DNA of 64,000 nt from positions 1 to 64,000 of the forward strand of contig CANSHD010000002.1 of the NCBI GenBank assembly GCA_947646585.1, in the 5' to 3' direction. Every line of letters begins with the position of its first letter. Position 1 is the stretch's first letter. The notes below the pieces were generated by a model. That model had not been told where the DNA came from, did not search any database, and saw nothing but the letters and a program-made list of their open reading frames with translations. Shown one piece after another: positions 1 to 9,245 of the stretch. The translations under genes were made by a program, and so were the position numbers. This stretch comes from an uncultured Alphaproteobacteria bacterium (GTDB taxonomy: Bacteria > Pseudomonadota > Alphaproteobacteria > Rs-D84).

Positions 1-14
1 GCGTACTTAGTCCC

Positions 15-53
15 ACTGTCATTGCGAGGGAGTGAAACGACCGCGGCAATCCA
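15..53. repeat. Copy of the dispersed repeat (gtcattgcgagggagtgaaacgaccgcggcaatccag)
   Basis: Near-identical string at ~55540-55577. Confidence 0.75.
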
Positions 54-64
54 GTATTCTTTAT

Positions 65-278
65 TTGATTTTCCTTTTCGGTTAGGATATAATTACGCTT
101 GTAATAAGGAGACTTATTATGCGGGCCTAACAAACCTGCGCAGTAACCGCCTGTGTGTGCGTTAATCATACCAGTTCCGATACGGGACTGGATGGTGGTG
201 AATATCCAATAAACCGCGTGCAAGTTACTGTGCATTTGTTAGCTCCAGTCCCGCTTAGTCTTTTATGGCGGGCTTTTA
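65..278 (+). ncRNA. Family I structured RNA unit A (promoter + pseudoknotted RNA + terminator)
   Basis: TTGATT(65-70)-17-TATAAT(88-93). 5' hairpin AATAAGgagaCTTATT. P1 CTAACAAA(127-134)/TTTGTTAG(235-242) and GCGCAGTAAC(138-147)/GTTACTGTGC(224-233). Pseudoknot GGGACTGG(184-191)/CCAGTCCC(245-252). Terminator CCCGC(250-254)/GCGGG(268-272)+T-run. Confidence 0.75.
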
Positions 279-289
279 TATTTTTATCG

Positions 290-508
290 ATTGCATTTTT
301 GGGTCGATTGAATATAATAAACGCATAATTCGTAACCCCTTGTTACGGTTCGAGGCTTAAGAACCTTTTATACCAAGAGTGCGCCTGATACAGGCGCAGG
401 CGTATCTTCAACCCTGCGGTTGGTGGCTGACATTATATATTGAAAGTGTCGGGGCAATTACTCTTGGTATTGTTATGAACCTCCAACCATCTTTTTAGAT
501 GGTTTTTT
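290..508 (+). ncRNA. Family I structured RNA unit B
   Basis: TATAAT(313-318). 5' hairpin CGTAAC/GTTACG. P1 TACCAAGAG(371-379)/CTCTTGGTA(461-469). Hairpin GCGCCTGATACAGGCGC. Pseudoknot GGTTGGTGG(418-426)/CCTCCAACC(480-488, one mismatch). Terminator AACCATC(485-491)/GATGGTT(498-504)+T6. Confidence 0.7.
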
Positions 509-511
509 ATT

Positions 512-690
512 TTGATTTCCGTATTGATTCCTGTATAATATTAAATGCAACGGCAATGTCGTTGTGGGGCTTAATCACCCCTTCGTATACGTCTGAGATG
601 ACGAAACATCTCCAACCGTGGGTTGGAGTGTGGCGAATAACCAATAAGCCACGCAATTTATACGATTGTGATTAAACTCCAGCCCGTTTC
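512..690 (+). ncRNA. Family I structured RNA unit C (no clear terminator of its own)
   Basis: TTGATT(512-517)-16-TATAAT(534-539). 5' hairpin CAACG/CGTTG. P1 TTAATCAC(571-578)/GTGATTAA(668-675) and TCGTATA(583-589)/TATACGA(659-665). CTCCAACC/GGTTGGAG hairpin. Pseudoknot GGTTGGAG(621-628)/CTCCAGCC(677-684, one G-U). GGCGAATA..AATAAGCC hairpin. Confidence 0.72.
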
Positions 691-703
691 CCAATTTCTT
701 TAT

Positions 704-912
704 TTGATTTTATAAAATATAAATGCTATGATTTAAATCAGTAGCAAGTGTTTTGCTACCAGGCTTAATCACCTGTCGTATACGTCAAGAGATGACGAAA
801 TATCTCCAACCATTCATTCGGGTTGGAGGCCTGTGAATATTTAGAATAATCAGGGCAATTATACGATTGTGATTAACCTCCAACCACTTGAAATTATTCC
901 AGTGGTTTTTTT
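704..912 (+). ncRNA. Family I structured RNA unit D, immediately upstream of HTH-like gene
   Basis: TTGATT(704-709)-17-TATGAT(727-732). 5' hairpin GTAGCAA/TTGCTAC. P1 TTAATCAC(765-772)/GTGATTAA(869-876) and TCGTATA(776-782)/TATACGA(860-866). Pseudoknot GGTTGGAGG(821-829)/CCTCCAACC(877-885). Terminator AACCACT(882-888)/AGTGGTT(901-907)+T-run. Confidence 0.75.
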
Positions 913-937
913 GTTTTACAAAAAAACGGGGGCGGCG

Positions 938-1171
938 GTGCGTTTGCATCAAGAGATAGAACAGATACGTGCGGAACTTGGGATACCGCATTACTGTATG
1001 TGCAACATATTGAATATCAGCATTGCGGATTACAGGCGTTTTCAGCAGGGGCGATTTACTTTAAGCACTTATTCGTTAATCATGTTCATAAACGAGGTGG
1101 CGCGTCCGCTGAACACCATTATAACGGGAGAGAGAAAAGATGACACACGAAGACCTGTGGCGGGCGATTGA
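938..1171 (+). CDS. Small HTH-like DNA-binding protein (paralog of 11017-11211)
   Basis: ORF from GTG 938 preceded by GGGGGCGG. Shares EIEQIR..LGIP.Y.MCNILNIS.ADY.RFQQGRFTLSTYSLIMFINE..RPL with 11017-11211. Confidence 0.65.
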   Translation: MRLHQEIEQIRAELGIPHYCMCNILNISIADYRRFQQGRFTLSTYSLIMFINEVARPLNTIITGERKDDTRRPVAGD

Positions 1172-1379
1172 CATGATGGCGGCCGCCAACGGTATCAGCG
1201 TATGCGCCATGGCGCGGCGCGCCGGACTGCATGAGACAACATTTAACCCCAGCAAGCGGTACAATTACCGCGGCCTGCCGCGGTGGCCGACATTTGATAC
1301 GATAAACAAGACATTGGACGCAATGAACATGTCAATGTATGACTTTCTGGCACTGGTGGCGCGGGCGCACGGGGAATAA
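1140..1379 (+). CDS. Small Cro/C1-type HTH-like protein
   Basis: 79-aa ORF overlapping the upstream HTH gene; ISVCAMARRAGLHETTFNPSKR resembles a helix-turn-helix. Confidence 0.6.
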   Translation: MTHEDLWRAIDMMAAANGISVCAMARRAGLHETTFNPSKRYNYRGLPRWPTFDTINKTLDAMNMSMYDFLALVARAHGE

Positions 1380-1437
1380 AAAATCCCGCGCGATATTCGC
1401 GCGGGGACAGACCAAACTGTTGTGTTTCAATATTATA

Positions 1438-1578
1438 CTGGATTGCCACGCTACGCTCGCAATGACAGTGGCCGCGATATTTTCCTGGATTGCCACGCTA
1501 CGCTCGCAATGACAATGGCCGCGATATTTTTCTGGATTTCCACGCCCTGCGGGTTTGCAATGACAGTGGGGGCGATAT
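1438..1578. repeat. Three tandem copies of a 47-bp unit (ctggattgccacgctacgctcgcaatgaca...), member of a dispersed palindromic repeat family
   Basis: Unit starts at 1438, 1485 and 1532; related copies at ~15-53 and ~55338-55580. Confidence 0.8.
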
Positions 1579-2706
<1,128 letters not shown>

Positions 2707-2859
2707 TTATCATATTTGGGGGTATAAAAAAACGCACCCCGGGGCAGGGGTATGTAAAAATGTTCTTGATTTTTATAAAAATGCGATTTTTTTCAAAAAA
2801 GGACGAAATGCAATTTGTGCTTGCACGGGGGACTTTTGATTGCTACCGTTATCCCTGAT

Positions 2860-3360
2860 ATGAGATGTCCATACTGTAATTCAACCGACAGTCGCGTTAC
2901 GGATTCCCGACCGGATACCGAAGATGCGATTATTCGTCGCCGCCGCGTCTGTAATGACTGTGGCGCAAAGTTCACGACGGTTGAGCGTGTTCAGATGCGT
3001 GATTTGATGGTGCGCAAAAACAGCGGCAAGATAGAGGCGTTTGACCGCGAAAAACTGCGCCGCAGCATAAAGCTGGCGTGTCGAAACCGCGATGTGGGCG
3101 ATGAACAGATTGAAAAGCTGGTGACCTCTATACATCGGCGATTGGAGGCAGAAACGGCAGATGATACGGTGACAAGTGCCATGGTCGGACAGATGGTGTC
3201 GGATTCGTTGTTGAATCTGGACCCGATTGCCTTTGTGCGGTTCGCATCGGTTTATCGTAAATTTTCACGTATTTCGGATTTTAAAAAGATTATAGACCAG
3301 ATTCCGGAGGCCGACGACGATGCCGCGGTTTGCCACCTGCCGAAAACATCACTGTTTTAA
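2860..3360 (+). CDS. nrdR: Transcriptional repressor NrdR
   Basis: Starts MRCPYCNSTDSRVTDSRP, zinc ribbon CxxC..CxxC plus ATP-cone. Confidence 0.92.
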   Translation: MRCPYCNSTDSRVTDSRPDTEDAIIRRRRVCNDCGAKFTTVERVQMRDLMVRKNSGKIEAFDREKLRRSIKLACRNRDVGDEQIEKLVTSIHRRLEAETADDTVTSAMVGQMVSDSLLNLDPIAFVRFASVYRKFSRISDFKKIIDQIPEADDDAAVCHLPKTSLF

Positions 3361-3363
3361 GAT

Positions 3364-5088
3364 ATGAAAAAAATTTGTGCATTTTTAATTGCTGTGATAA
3401 TGCCGCTGGCGGTGGTGCGCGCGGAAACGCTGGACGTGCTGGACGATGAAAACGCCAGCCTGTATTCTCAGATTTTCATGCTGCAGGGCAAGGAAAAGAT
3501 TGACGCCGCAATGCGTTTGGAAAAGCAGTTGACCGACGACCTGTTGATGGGCGAGGTGTTGTATCAGCGCTATATCTCCAAAACGTACCACACCAAGGGG
3601 CGCGAGGTTGCCGCCTGGCAGCAGAAATATTACAACATGCCCGGGGCCGAGCGTATGGAAAAGCTGGCCAAGATAAAGAAGGTGAATGTTCGTGCGGCAA
3701 AGCTGCCGCGGACGATATCGGGCGGCGCGTCTATTGAGGCGGCCCAGTCTGAAACATGGACGGCAAAGAAATATTCGGGCGATACGAATAAAAAAATTAC
3801 AAAGTTTAAGCGCGCCATCCGCAGCGGCAGCACGAAGACTGCCCGCACCATACTGCAAGAGGGCGCGTTCCGCCGCAAATTGACGGAATCCGATTATGGT
3901 CGTTTGGCGGGGCGCTTGGCGTATGTTTATTATACGAACGGCGAATATGAGCTGGCGAAAAAATGGGGTTTTGTGGCGTCCGACGCGGAATCCGAATACG
4001 GTCTGTGGACGATGGGGCTGCTGTATTTCAAGGAAGAAAAATTCGGCGAAAGTGAAAAGTATTTCAGCCGTATTCTGGATCTGGATCAGATAAACAACGC
4101 CCGCAAGACAGAGGCTGCATTCTGGGCCGGGCGCGCGGCGGACTTTAACGGCCAGCGCAATCGTGCACGCGAATACTGGAACATTGCCGCCGCGCACCCG
4201 ATGGCGTTTTACGGCGCGCTGTCGGCGACAATGCTGGGGCATACGCCGCAGTATGAATTCTTTGAACAGGACTGTACGGAAGACGACTTTGACGCGCTGC
4301 GCGAAACAAAGTACGGGAAAATTGCGCTGGCCCTGTTGCAGGTGGAACAAAATGCCCGTGCGGAGCAGTATTTGAAGCTGTTGATTACCTCAAACGCGTC
4401 CGACCGGACGCTGCATGCGGTAAATTCGGTGGCGACGGCGTACGGGTTGCCGCGTCTGTCCATTCAGGCCAGCAGTGTTGTCCGCGACCGCGGAATCTTG
4501 GAAATCGACGACAATATCATTTATTCCGCGCAGTATCCGCTGCCGAACTGGGAGCCGATGGGCGGGTGGTCTATTGACCGCGCATTGTTGCTGGCGATTA
4601 CCAAGCAGGAAAGCAATTTCCGCGCAAACGCCAAATCCGGCGCGGGGGCCAGCGGCGTGATGCAGTTGATGCCAAGCACGGCAAAGCTGGTCGCACGAAA
4701 TAACAAAGTTTCCATGGCCGACATTGATATTTCCAATCCGGAACACAACATGTTTTTAGGCCAGCAGTATATTGTGGACTTGTTGGCGCATCCGAATATT
4801 GAAAACAATATTATCAAAATGCTGGTGGCGTATAACGCGGGCATGGGAACACTGGTAAAGTTTGAGAAGTCTTTTGATACATATGATCCGTTGCTGTATA
4901 TCGAAAGTTTTCCGGCATATGAAACCCGCGGATATATAAAGCGTGTTATGTCGAACATGTGGCTGTATCGCGCGCGGTTGAACCAGCCGCTGACGTCGAT
5001 GAAAGAGCTGGCCGACGGCGACTGGCCCCTGTATAACAGCGAGGACGAATACGTTCAAAAGCAAATCGCCGACCGCATGGCCATATAA
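3364..5088 (+). CDS. slt: Soluble lytic murein transglycosylase
   Basis: Signal peptide, superhelical N-region, SLT motif ITKQESNFRANAKSGAGASGVMQLMPSTAK. Confidence 0.85.
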   Translation: MKKICAFLIAVIMPLAVVRAETLDVLDDENASLYSQIFMLQGKEKIDAAMRLEKQLTDDLLMGEVLYQRYISKTYHTKGREVAAWQQKYYNMPGAERMEKLAKIKKVNVRAAKLPRTISGGASIEAAQSETWTAKKYSGDTNKKITKFKRAIRSGSTKTARTILQEGAFRRKLTESDYGRLAGRLAYVYYTNGEYELAKKWGFVASDAESEYGLWTMGLLYFKEEKFGESEKYFSRILDLDQINNARKTEAAFWAGRAADFNGQRNRAREYWNIAAAHPMAFYGALSATMLGHTPQYEFFEQDCTEDDFDALRETKYGKIALALLQVEQNARAEQYLKLLITSNASDRTLHAVNSVATAYGLPRLSIQASSVVRDRGILEIDDNIIYSAQYPLPNWEPMGGWSIDRALLLAITKQESNFRANAKSGAGASGVMQLMPSTAKLVARNNKVSMADIDISNPEHNMFLGQQYIVDLLAHPNIENNIIKMLVAYNAGMGTLVKFEKSFDTYDPLLYIESFPAYETRGYIKRVMSNMWLYRARLNQPLTSMKELADGDWPLYNSEDEYVQKQIADRMAI

Positions 5089-5093
5089 AATAA

Positions 5094-5117
5094 ACCGCCC
5101 CAAACGGGGCGTTTTTA
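5094..5117 (+). terminator. Intrinsic terminator
   Basis: CGCCCCaaacGGGGCG followed by TTTTT. Confidence 0.75.
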
Positions 5118-5798
5118 ATTGTAATAGCACCGACTGCCGGATGGAAGCAATACGAAGGAGCCTGTAACGTCTGTACCGTCCTGGTCTGTATAACATTTTA
5201 GGACTGTTTCATTGTCGCCGGCATCCGATTTGCCAAGTTGAGCCGCCGCGGTTAGCGGACAGAGTGTGCACCCGTTCAATCCCATTACACCAAAGCCTTC
5301 GACATAATTTTCTGTGATATCGTCGCTGATACCGTAATAGCCGGCACTGCATCTGTATTGCGCGCGACTTTCCCATTTGCATGTGTCTGTGTTGCATTCC
5401 GCGTAGCTGTTTATCTGATACCCTTTCCAGGAATCACGCCATGCGTCCGGGTCATAGTCCGGCTTGCTGTTTGGGGAGCACGCCTTTACCACGCTGCACG
5501 GCTGGCATACGTATGCACTGCCGCTGTCGCATCCCATTGCTGTAAAATTCGGGTTAAGTGTAAGGACATAGCCATCTTCGCATTCGCCGCACGTGTAAAA
5601 TTTTTTTCTTGTTCCCTGCGCATTTTTATAGCATATGGGGTATGGAAACATATACGACTTGCAGTTGGCGATATTTTGCTCCGGGTCCGGAATACTCGCG
5701 CACTGTTCGTCTTCAGTGGACATTTGACTGCAGTTTGAGTACGCACATTCCATGCCCAGCAGTGCGAGAGTTGTGGCGATTAAAATATGTTTTTTCAT
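5115..5798 (-). CDS. Secreted Cys-rich protein of the GYYG..CTxCP type
   Basis: MKKHILIATTLALLGMECAYS signal peptide; many Cys; motif AGYYGISDD...NGCTLCPL. Confidence 0.65.
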   Translation of the reverse strand: MKKHILIATTLALLGMECAYSNCSQMSTEDEQCASIPDPEQNIANCKSYMFPYPICYKNAQGTRKKFYTCGECEDGYVLTLNPNFTAMGCDSGSAYVCQPCSVVKACSPNSKPDYDPDAWRDSWKGYQINSYAECNTDTCKWESRAQYRCSAGYYGISDDITENYVEGFGVMGLNGCTLCPLTAAAQLGKSDAGDNETVLKCYTDQDGTDVTGSFVLLPSGSRCYYN

Positions 5799-5960
5799 AA
5801 TGTTTTCCTGTTGCTTTGCAGAAACAAAACCACCGTTTTTTCCTGTATTTTTTACGGTTGACAATAGGCGGAATACTTGGATAAAATGCCATCAACAGAC
5901 TGCCTTAGGAAAACGGTCCTTTGGGTTAGGCATATAGTGCGGATGCGTATCCGTTTGTTA
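5799..5960 (-). promoter_or_regulatory. Family III conserved leader upstream of Cys-rich gene
   Basis: Box TGCCTAACCCAAAGGACCGTTTTCCT (minus strand, 5907-5932) 24/26 identical to 32434-32459, at the same ~110-nt distance from the ATG. Confidence 0.6.
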
Positions 5961-6002
5961 TTTCACGATATTTTTGGGATTAAATAAAAGCGAACAAAAA
6001 TT

Positions 6003-6224
6003 TTATTTTTGATTCTGGATTTTGTCTTTATAGATCTGTTGGGCGCGCGTAAAACAGTGTATTGCGGCGCCAATGTACAATATCAATGCCAATGCCGTGT
6101 CTAAATCCAAATCTTTTATTGAATTATTGCGCAAAATAGCAATTGCGCCGCCGGTGCTGATACCGCTTAACAGCATAAAAAATGCGACGAATGCGTGATG
6201 AATATTTTTATTTTTGTTTGACAT
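6003..6224 (-). CDS. Small membrane protein, unknown function
   Basis: Start MSNKNKNIHHAFVAFFML; two hydrophobic segments. Confidence 0.45.
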   Translation of the reverse strand: MSNKNKNIHHAFVAFFMLLSGISTGGAIAILRNNSIKDLDLDTALALILYIGAAIHCFTRAQQIYKDKIQNQK

Positions 6225-6321
6225 AATGCATATGTATGTACACAAAAAATTGTGATTTGTCAACAATAACGTGGAAAAATTGTTTTGTTTTTATTTGCAA
6301 TAGTGATAGTCTGGGTGGCAG

Positions 6322-6945
6322 ATGAAAACAAATCCTGATTTTAGTTACGAGAATGCATGTGATGCCATGCTGGTCGCCGGTGTGGACGAGGCGGGGCGCG
6401 GCCCGTTATGTGGCCCGGTTGTTGCGGCGGCGGTGATTTTTCCGCGCCGTGATATGGAAATTCCGGTAATTATTCGCGATTCCAAACAGATGACGCCGCG
6501 GGCCCGTGCGGCGGCTTATGATTGGATAACGCAAAACACCGTTTGGGCGGTGGGCCAGTGCGGCCCGACCGAAATTGACGAGTTAAATATTCTGTGGGCG
6601 TCGATGCGCGCGATGGAGCGGGCGGTCGCAAGCCTAAAGACGCGGCCTGATTTCTGTCTGGTTGACGGAAACCGCGTGCCGGCGGGGTTGCATGGCGCGC
6701 CGGTGGTAAAGGGGGACGCAAAATCACTGTCGATTGCGGCGGCATCTATTATCGCAAAAGAAACGCGCGACCGCATTATGGCGGATTTGGCCCGCCGGTA
6801 TCCGCAATACGGGTGGGATAAAAATGCGGGCTATCCGACGCCATCCCATTTGCAAGCGATTGAAAAGTATGGTATAAACGATTGCTATAGAAAAAGTTTT
6901 GGACCGATAAAGGAAAGGATAAAAAATGAAACTTCGCACGATTGA
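6322..6945 (+). CDS. rnhB: Ribonuclease HII
   Basis: VAGVDEAGRGPLCGPVVAAAVIF, DSKQMTPRAR and NAGYPTPSHLQAI motifs. Confidence 0.93.
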   Translation: MKTNPDFSYENACDAMLVAGVDEAGRGPLCGPVVAAAVIFPRRDMEIPVIIRDSKQMTPRARAAAYDWITQNTVWAVGQCGPTEIDELNILWASMRAMERAVASLKTRPDFCLVDGNRVPAGLHGAPVVKGDAKSLSIAAASIIAKETRDRIMADLARRYPQYGWDKNAGYPTPSHLQAIEKYGINDCYRKSFGPIKERIKNETSHD

Positions 6946-8095
6946 AAATGTTGACGTCCGGGGCAAGCTGGTGCTGCTGCGTGACGATTTTAATGTTCAG
7001 ATTGTCGACGGCCGGATTACCGACGGTTTCCGTATCGAACAGAGCATGCCGACAATAAACGCCCTGCGCGCGGCGGGCGCAAAAATCGCGATATGCGCGC
7101 ACCTGGGCCGGCCAAAGGGCACGCGCAATATGGAATATTCATTGGCCCCCGTTGCGGAATATATGCAGGTGCCGTTGATTGCGGACTGCTTGGACAAAGA
7201 TTTTATGACGAACATGAAAGAGGGCGATGTCGTATTGCTGGAAAACGTCCGCTTTTATGAAGGGGAAGAGAAAAACGACCCCGCGTTTGCGCAAAAATTA
7301 GCCGATGGATTTGACCTGTTTGTAAACGATGCTTTTGCTGTGTCGCACCGCGCGCATGCCAGCACGGTCGGTGTTGCGGAAATTTTGCCGTCGTATGCGG
7401 GAAAATTGCTGGCGTCGGAGATAGAGCATCTGTCGGCGGTTATGGAAAATCCGGCGCGGCCGCTGTTGTCCATTGTCGCTGGCAGCAAGGTTTCAACGAA
7501 AATCGGCGTGTTAAAGGCGCTGGCGAAACTGTCGGATACGCTGATTATCGGCGGTGCGCTGGGGACGACGTTCAATTACGCCCAGGGGCACCGGGTTGGC
7601 AATTCGTTGTTTGAGGCGGACCAGAAAGACACTGCGCTGGAAATTCTGGAATTTGCAAAGCAGAACAATTGCCAGGTTCTGTTGCCGCTGGACAAGGGCG
7701 TCGCCAAAGAGTTTAAGCGTGATGCGGTGCGCCAGAACAAGGCCGTTGACGCGATAATGGACGACGATGTCATTATCGATGCGGGTATCGACACCACGGC
7801 GCGCAATCTGGCGGCGATTGACGCGGCGGCGACGGTTATCTGGAACGGAACGGTCGGCATGGCGGAATGGGCGCCGATATGGTCGATGGGTTCTTTCTCT
7901 ATCGCCGAACAGATTGCGGCGCGCACGCGTGACGGCAACCTGGTCAGTGTTGTCGGCGGCGGCGACACGGTTGCTGCGCTGGAGGCATGCGGGGTAAAGC
8001 CGTACATGTCGTATGTATCGACCGGCGGCGGCGCGTTCCTGGAATTTATAGAGGGCCGCGTTCTGCCCGGAATCGCAATTCTGGAAGACAAATAA
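6926..8095 (+). CDS. pgk: Phosphoglycerate kinase
   Basis: VLLRDDFNVQ, CAHLGRPKG, VNDAFAVSHRAHAS, WNGTVGMAE, STGGGAFLEFIEG. Overlaps the rnhB 3' end by 20 nt. Confidence 0.95.
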   Translation: MKLRTIENVDVRGKLVLLRDDFNVQIVDGRITDGFRIEQSMPTINALRAAGAKIAICAHLGRPKGTRNMEYSLAPVAEYMQVPLIADCLDKDFMTNMKEGDVVLLENVRFYEGEEKNDPAFAQKLADGFDLFVNDAFAVSHRAHASTVGVAEILPSYAGKLLASEIEHLSAVMENPARPLLSIVAGSKVSTKIGVLKALAKLSDTLIIGGALGTTFNYAQGHRVGNSLFEADQKDTALEILEFAKQNNCQVLLPLDKGVAKEFKRDAVRQNKAVDAIMDDDVIIDAGIDTTARNLAAIDAAATVIWNGTVGMAEWAPIWSMGSFSIAEQIAARTRDGNLVSVVGGGDTVAALEACGVKPYMSYVSTGGGAFLEFIEGRVLPGIAILEDK

Positions 8096-8097
8096 GA

Positions 8098-8122
8098 AAT
8101 CGCCCGTTCGGGCGATTTTTTT
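8098..8122 (+). terminator. Intrinsic terminator after pgk
   Basis: ATCGCCCGttCGGGCGAT TTTTTT. Confidence 0.8.
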
Positions 8123-8123
8123 A

Positions 8124-8519
8124 TTATTTCTGGCGCATGGCGACAAATTTGCACAATTTGCCAAAGAATCCGTTCGGCGCCGGTACCGCCGCCGGGGCGT
8201 ACGCGCGTTCATACGCGTCCGCAATAATTTTTGCATCGCGCGCGCGTTCGGCATTATGCGGGTTGTTGACGGAAATTTCCGCCTTGTAATCCTCTATCAG
8301 CTCGTGCAGGTCGTTGTACGCCGCCAGACGACGGTTTGTCAATTCTATGCGGGACTCTATCTTTTGCAGGTTCCCGCCCCATTCGCGCAAGTCTTCGCGT
8401 TTGTTTATATAGCAGGCCAGCTGCTTTTTGTGCGTGCGTATATTGCGCAGTATTTCGCCCTGCATCTTGAACATGCGCTGAAATTCAATCTCGTAAAAAC
8501 CGTCTGTGTGTCCGTTCAT
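8124..8519 (-). CDS. Hypothetical protein, coiled-coil-like
   Basis: 131-aa ORF between pgk terminator and clpP; charged helical composition. Confidence 0.55.
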   Translation of the reverse strand: MNGHTDGFYEIEFQRMFKMQGEILRNIRTHKKQLACYINKREDLREWGGNLQKIESRIELTNRRLAAYNDLHELIEDYKAEISVNNPHNAERARDAKIIADAYERAYAPAAVPAPNGFFGKLCKFVAMRQK

Positions 8520-8639
8520 AATATTATCCTTATTTTGTGCGATTGTACACCAAAATATTGATTTGTCAATTCTTATGATAAATTCGCGAATCGGGTTTTT
8601 GTGTGATATAGTTTTATTTAAGAATAAAAGGATTTGGTT

Positions 8640-9221
8640 ATGGCACTGATACCTATGGTAATAGAGGAATCACCGCGCGGCGAGCGTTCATTTGACATAT
8701 ACTCGCGCCTGTTGCGTGACCGCATAATAATGTTACAGGGCGAAATCAACGAACCGATGGCGAACACCATCATCGCCCAGATGCTGTTTTTGGAATCGGA
8801 AAATCCGAATGCGGACATATCGCTATATATTCAAAGCCCGGGGGGCAGTGTTTATGCCGGTCTGTCCATTCTGGATACGATGCGTTATATCAAGCCAAAG
8901 GTTGCTACAATCGGTATGGGCATGGTTGCATCGATGGCGTCTATATTGCTGGCGGCGGGCGCAAAGGGCAAGCGCAGCGTTCTGCCGAACACCCGCGTCA
9001 TGATACACCAGCCGCACGGCGGCGCCCAAGGCCAGGTGACCGACATTCAGATTGTTGCGCAGCAGTACCAGGAATTGAAAGACTTGGGTGTGAAATTGCT
9101 GTCCGAATTCACGGGCCAGCCGGAAAAGAAACTGGCCGCGGATATGGAGCGCGACAATTACATGAAAGCCGAAGACGCGCGAGATTATGGTCTGGTTGAC
9201 AATGTTTTGGTTCGCAAATAA
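8640..9221 (+). CDS. clpP: ATP-dependent Clp protease proteolytic subunit
   Basis: [48 protein letters not shown]. Confidence 0.95.
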   Translation: MALIPMVIEESPRGERSFDIYSRLLRDRIIMLQGEINEPMANTIIAQMLFLESENPNADISLYIQSPGGSVYAGLSILDTMRYIKPKVATIGMGMVASMASILLAAGAKGKRSVLPNTRVMIHQPHGGAQGQVTDIQIVAQQYQELKDLGVKLLSEFTGQPEKKLAADMERDNYMKAEDARDYGLVDNVLVRK

Positions 9222-9245
9222 TTTCGGATTCAGGGGACAAGCGTT

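Noticed and set aside
124-243. Unit A begins GCCTAAC and ends GTTAGC, reminiscent of an integron attC site
   Set aside because: Other family I copies have unrelated P1 ends (TTAATCAC/GTGATTAA, ACCAAGAG/CTCTTGGT), no integrase is present, and units carry promoters and terminators.
65-912. CRISPR array
   Set aside because: Units are ~170-200 nt, divergent in sequence, individually promoted, and no cas genes are present.
65-912. Retron or IscB/TnpB-associated RNA
   Set aside because: No reverse transcriptase or RuvC/HNH nuclease gene is visible in the window.
65-1171. Type III toxin-antitoxin (ToxI-ToxN-like)
   Set aside because: The repeat unit is far longer than typical ToxI repeats, each unit has its own promoter, and the adjacent protein is a ~70-aa HTH-like protein, not a ToxN-like nuclease. 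Kept only as an analogy.
3385-4350. Long antisense ORFs opposite slt, polA, Cys-rich genes and others
   Set aside because: They lie wholly opposite well-supported genes, lack RBS or recognisable domains, and reflect GC-biased codon usage.
5860-5960. Independent plus-strand sRNA driven by TTGACA...TAAAAT at ~5860-5888
   Set aside because: The conserved box also found at 32.4 kb is oriented with the minus-strand gene here, so the leader interpretation is favoured; plus-strand transcription cannot be excluded.
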